Under the pieces are notes generated by a model. That model made no database searches, was not told the origin of the DNA, and was given only the letters and a program-made list of their open reading frames with translations. Source: Chromobotia macracanthus (lineage: Eukaryota; Chordata; Actinopteri; Cypriniformes; Botiidae). Taken from it: 64,000 nucleotides of DNA. Where the stretch lies: positions 3,090,501-3,154,500 of the forward strand of contig JAZGTH010000035.1 in NCBI GenBank assembly GCA_036877525.1. Reading direction: 5' to 3'. The first letter of the stretch is position 1. The number at the start of each line of letters is the position of its first letter. This document shows, in pieces, positions 59,235-64,000 of the stretch. Both the position numbers and the translations under genes were made by a program.

Positions 59235-60400
59235 TGGAAAACAAAATACATGGTAATATTGCAAATAATATGTGCACGATGTATATTAATAAAACTTATT
59301 AGGGATACTAGGTTTGTAGTTGGTTTATGAATAAAGTTTACTGAACTGATGAAAACGACCACACATTTGGACCATTTGAATAAATGGACGTGCATTAGAA
59401 ATAACTTTTATTATATGGCATTATCAGCTTTTGCAAGTAGCTGACTTTCTTTGGGACAGAATGAAGCAAAGCAGTAGTAAAGGCGGCACCACTAAAAATA
59501 TTTAGGTTTCTGTTTGACACACCCAAAGTCTTTGGAATGGATCCCAGCTGCAAATGTTCCAGCTTACATCAGACAACATGCTTAAAAAGAAAACACACTC
59601 ATGTGTGTTGCTGTTTGTTGTACTAAAAATCCAATAAACAGCAATGTTCAACATAAATTCGATTTCCAGCATTTGAAAAAAACAAACAAGTAACGCATTA
59701 TGTGCTTTTGCAATGGTATGTCTTTGTGTTCCGTGGATAAGGTTCAGGTTCTTTCTTTAATGAAAGTCTGAGGGATTGCTCGTTAGACAAAAGCTGTCCA
59801 ACAACTTAAATTATTAGCACACCTCAACAGGAACTAAGGCAAGATTGGGCAGTAACTTATGCTAGGAGCACAAGCAGCGTGGGTTGCATTGTAATAGTAA
59901 TAAAAATAGTGAGGCTTGCCTTAGCACGCACCTATAACTACTCTAACATAACCTCAGAGGCAGAAAATGCCCAGTCGGTATCTAGCTCATTCCATGAACT
60001 CAGAGCAGATTTTTCTGCGAGTTGCAATCACTGGCCAACATAAACAGCAACAGAACAGCCTCATTTGAAGACATGAACTATTTTTCTCTATGCTGACAAG
60101 TAAAATTCCTCTAAGACTTTTTACAGCAGCATACATGAAATCTTTAATTATAAACTTGTGTTGTCACAATACCAAACCTGAATGATACAAAACTGGACTC
60201 CATGACAAAAAATTAAAATTAATTAATAGGTGACAATGTAAAATTAAATAAAAAAAAAACTAGTCTCACTTGATCAGCATGTTAGCATGTCTGCCCTGCT
60301 TTTTAAGCAATTTCTCCTCTTATAGATACATGCCACCATACAGGTCTGTGGTAAACAGCAGCTCACAGTCTAGCTAGCCTACAGGCCTACTGAGATGGAA
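59235..60400. other. Spacer, nothing recognised
   Basis: No exon or repeat family identified; open frames short. Confidence 0.35.
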
Positions 60401-60918
60401 CAGTAACTAGGGCTGCACAATGATGACAAAAATCATAATTGTTGATTATTCCCTTGTATTAATTGTAATTTTGATTATTAATTACAATCACAATTTACAT
60501 TAATTGATGTTTTAAATAGCTTTATACCATTGTTTGAAGCAACTGCATGCCATAATGTTACATAAAAATTAAAAAAAAAAAAAAAGCTGAAAACACTTCC
60601 TGAAAAACTTTTATTGCTTTCCTTATTGCCACAAATGTCAACGATACATTGGTTTGGTTTCTTTAAATAAAAAAATATATATATTTGCAATATGCATGGT
60701 ATAATAATGTTATGCTAAAACTAAAATTAAAACAATGGAATGTTTTTTAAAATGTCCACCTCGTTGGACACTCAGTCTTGAGCTTGTGTTGAGGTAACTT
60801 GAGCTCTTTCTGGGCATTAGACAACTCCCTCCTTGATCTCCAGCTATAAGAGAAGCACTTCACCACCTTTTTTGCAAACATTCAGCGCACGGTCAATCCG
60901 TCCATCTTTCAAAGCATG

Positions 60919-61048
<130 letters not shown>

Positions 61049-61415
61049 CTAAAACTGTTTTTTATTTACAATTAAACATACAAATTTTCAAATTACAGTA
61101 ACATAGTACAATTTATATTATAGTTGTAAAAACATGTTTATAGTTATAGTTCACATATCAACTAGCATTACAGCACTATTACAATATATAAAACACTGAA
61201 GTTGTTGCATGCTACACTGTTCTACCACTGAATGTATTATAATCCAGGAATGGATTTGAAAACCCCTGGTCTGCATATTATTAGACAAGTACATATGATA
61301 TTGCAATGGCATAATAATGGTATTGTGTACATTTTTAGATAAATAAATAGTAATAGCAGGCTACTCACCAATTGCTAGGTGCAGACTGTGTCCAAAACAC
61401 TGGAGTCTTCTTCAC

Positions 61416-61634
61416 TTACTTATAGCAATAGCGTTCACTACATTTGCTGCGTTGTCTGTTGTGACAGACTTGTTGCTGCTCCTTTAAATCCCAGGCAGCC
61501 AGCATCTCTTTCAATGCATGAGCAATCGCATTTCCAGTGTGATCTTGTGGAAAATAGGACATTTGCAAGCATTTGCTTTGGAGTTGAAACTCGTCATCAA
61601 TGTAATGAACTGTTAGGCTCATATATGGTTCCAT
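61416..61634 (-). pseudogene. hAT transposase fragment
   Basis: Reads 'SLTVHYIDDEFQLQSKCLQM', 'FPQDHTGNAIAHALKEMLAA' and 'WDLKEQQQVCH': the start of the RNase-H-like core of ZBED1-type hAT transposases. It ends in a frame change near the catalytic box. Not functional. Confidence 0.85.
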
Positions 61635-62259
61635 AGTTCTACTCTACCATAAATCAGCCGTGGTGGAATTAAACTATTTTCCGCAGATCTGATTCAATCC
61701 TTTCCCTGCATTTTGCAAGTGAAGGTAGTGCAACTTGAGAAAAATAATTGCGGGAGGGGATTACATATCTCTTGTCCAGTGTGTTTGAGTTTTTTAAACC
61801 CCGCGCTGCAAACTGTATTAGTCGTCACCATGTCTTTTGAAATGAAATGCATGATCGCTTCAGTTATCCCAATCTACCTTCGGGTACCTGCCGAGTACGG
61901 AGAAGCATAAAAAACAATGAATCCAAAATAATTCCACACCACTGATGAAGCTTTTCTTTTCAGTTCTAATGCTTGATTCTGAGCAACACTTTGCAAGTTG
62001 TCAGAAGTTGTTTCTTTATCAGCACATGTTTATAAAATAACATGACATTATCCACTGATGTCTGTCTTACCAGGTTGTTGATAAGGACACGCCTACACAT
62101 TATTATTAAAAATTGTGATTTGCCTCTCACAATGTGACATGCTCTAAACGCGCCTCTTAAACACGCAAAATAATGTATGTAATCGCAACTTTGAATGATT
62201 GCATAATCATATCATCCGTAATCGCGATTAGAAATTTGATTAATTGTGCAGCCCCAACA

Positions 62260-63330
62260 GGAACAAACTGTTTATACTGTAAAGGTTCAATTTATTATCA
62301 TTAATGCATTAGCGCACGTAAATTCTGCAAAACACATTGTTCATTAACCTTTGATGCACCTTAAATGGTAGTTTATACAATACAATTATTCATTGTATGT
62401 TCCTATTAGTGCTTTATGCATTAACAAATGTTCACAGATCCAACTGGAAGTAAATATAAATGTTAAAACTAATTAGCATTTTTAAGTCCAAGAAATCACA
62501 AACCTGCCAAAAATATAAATAAATATAAAAATACATCTGCAAAGAAATGTTTAAACAATTCCAAAAATAAATGTACAAAGAAAGGTGTAAAACAAATGTT
62601 TTATATTCATTTATATTTCTATTTATGTATTAATGTGTTTTTTTTTCACATTTATTCATTTCCAGATTTATTTCTACATTTCTGTGCCAATAGGGTAATG
62701 AGGAGGGCGTTTTACTTCAGACACAGCAATCGAACACAGATTGCTGGTGTAGACACAGGCGAAGCTCTGAGCCAACAACAGTGACATCTGGTGGTTTAGC
62801 AAAATGACATGCAGGAGATGAGTGTGAAGTGCCTTTGAATTAGAGGTGGGCAATATTGCCAAAATCACAGTTCAAGCAAACTGATATCACCTTTCGGAAT
62901 TTGTAAAATGTCTTACACACATGAACAGAAACAGCGTCTTCTACAGATCTGACAACAGACAGTATTATATGGACCTTAAATGACCCAGTATTAATTTATT
63001 TAATAAATTTAATATAAACATACTGGACGTGGCTGATACAGCTTACTATCAATAATACTCGCACACCAACCAGAATGTGGACAAACCACAGTACAGGCGA
63101 GCACTGCATTGATGTCTGCAGTACACAAGCATATTGATTAATTGGAAATATGAGTTTCCCAACACGTTTCATAATTTTGTATGCACAACATGTGATATGA
63201 TGTTAATGAATGCAATAATTAATTTAGTAATGCAATAATTTAATTTAATAATGAATTCTCTACATGCATTACTCTACATACGCTTGCAAAGTATGGAAGT
63301 AAAATTTGACACTAACAATTTCTCACACTA
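62260..63330. other. Spacer, nothing firm recognised
   Basis: AT-rich; direct short repeats 'aatgcaataattaatttagtaatgcaataatttaattta' near 63208-63248. No gene seen. Confidence 0.35.
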
Positions 63331-63339
63331 TGACATTTT

Positions 63340-63990
63340 AGTGGTTGCTATGTGGTTGCCAGGGTGTTGCTAAGTGGCGTTTAGAGTAGTTAGGGTGGTT
63401 GCTTTGGTGTTGCTATGCAGTTGCTAAGGTACCGGGGTAGCAGTTTAACATGACATAAATTTTACCATTAACATGATGCTAACACATATGTGCAAAATTA
63501 TGCTAAAATGTTACATAAAATTACATTAAATAGCATGACAGTAACACATTTAACATCAATTAGCATCATGTTAGCACATTTTACCATGATACTAAAATGT
63601 TTTAACATTAAACAGCATGATGCTAGCATGTTTTGGCATGACTTAACATGGAACCAATCATGTTAAATTATACTTAGCATGATAGATATTGAAATATGGT
63701 TTAGTCATGATGTTATGCAGTTGTTAGGGTGCTCTAAATGGTTGCTAGGGTGTGGCTAGGAAGCTGTCTAAAGCCCACTGACAGCCTGAGTCAAATAAGC
63801 CCACCCAAATGTCTCTATAATGTTCTAATGCTGACACAAGTCTTATTGATTTCATTACATGGCTGACAGGGTTCTGTAAATGGTTGCTAGGATGTAGTTA
63901 AACAGTTAAACAGGAAAACTAATAGACAGATGTGTGTCTGAATCAAAACACCCAATTTCCATGTCTCTGTGATGTTCTGATGCTGAGATA
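63340..63990 (+). repeat. Degenerate 'ggttgctagggtgtt' / 'aacatgatgctaacat' repeats
   Basis: 'tggttgctatgtggttgccagggtgttgctaag' at 63349-63381, then imperfect units of 'taacatgatgctaacacat' from 63460 to 63690, then again 'ggttgctagggtgtggctagg' at 63739. Satellite-like fish repeat continuing to the window edge. Confidence 0.7.
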
Positions 63991-64000
63991 TGGCTAATTT

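Overview
This is a vertebrate, almost certainly cypriniform teleost, chromosomal segment. The evidence is intron-split genes with GT-AG junctions, long CA/TATC/TA microsatellites, and fish-type repeats: Tc1/mariner with TA target sites, DIRS tyrosine-recombinase retrotransposons, an L2-like LINE, hAT elements, and a tRNA-headed SINE whose tail reads like 'gataaaagcgtctgccaaatg'. All gene models were built by hand from splice sites, reading frame and remembered family motifs; no search was run.

Two protein-coding genes are supported. On the + strand, 9036-18288 is a complete class II cytokine receptor gene. It has 6 coding exons and encodes 333 aa: signal peptide, two fibronectin-III domains, one transmembrane helix and an 88-residue tail. 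It most resembles the IFNAR1-like fish receptor CRFB5. On the - strand, 55463-22960 is a complete coding sequence for plakophilin-4 (p0071). It has 21 coding exons and 1152 aa: N-terminal coiled coil, Ser/Tyr-rich region, armadillo repeats and a C-terminal PDZ ligand DSWV. All exon phases join without a shift. The two genes converge, with about 4.7 kb between their stop codons.

Layout: 1-8.9 kb is mobile DNA (Tc1 end, one arm of a long-inverted-repeat element, an inverted-repeat DIRS element, a hAT relic, a 16-bp minisatellite, an L2-like LINE and a palindromic MITE). 9.0-18.3 kb is the receptor gene, whose last intron holds a Tc1 copy, a TA-flanked MITE and microsatellites. 18.3-23.0 kb is the shared 3' flank, with an LTR-like block, an inverted repeat, a SINE and a MITE. 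23.0-55.5 kb is pkp4. Its large introns are filled with a second DIRS element, two Tc1 elements, copies of a dispersed noncoding family, a SINE, LINE and hAT fragments. 55.5-64 kb lies upstream of the pkp4 start codon and holds a long-inverted-repeat element with a decayed Tc1-like core and a hAT element containing a 63-unit CA repeat. No pkp4 5' untranslated exon could be recognised there.

The genes are not an operon and do not obviously act together. The receptor would sit in the plasma membrane and signal for an interferon or IL-10-type cytokine. Pkp4 would act at cell junctions and the cytoskeleton. No new biological system was found. The most unusual things are structural: the >400-bp inverted-repeat element rich in ATGCAAAT-like words, two Tc1 siblings with different disabling deletions, nested hairpins near 20.5 kb, and a dispersed family shared by introns and flanks.
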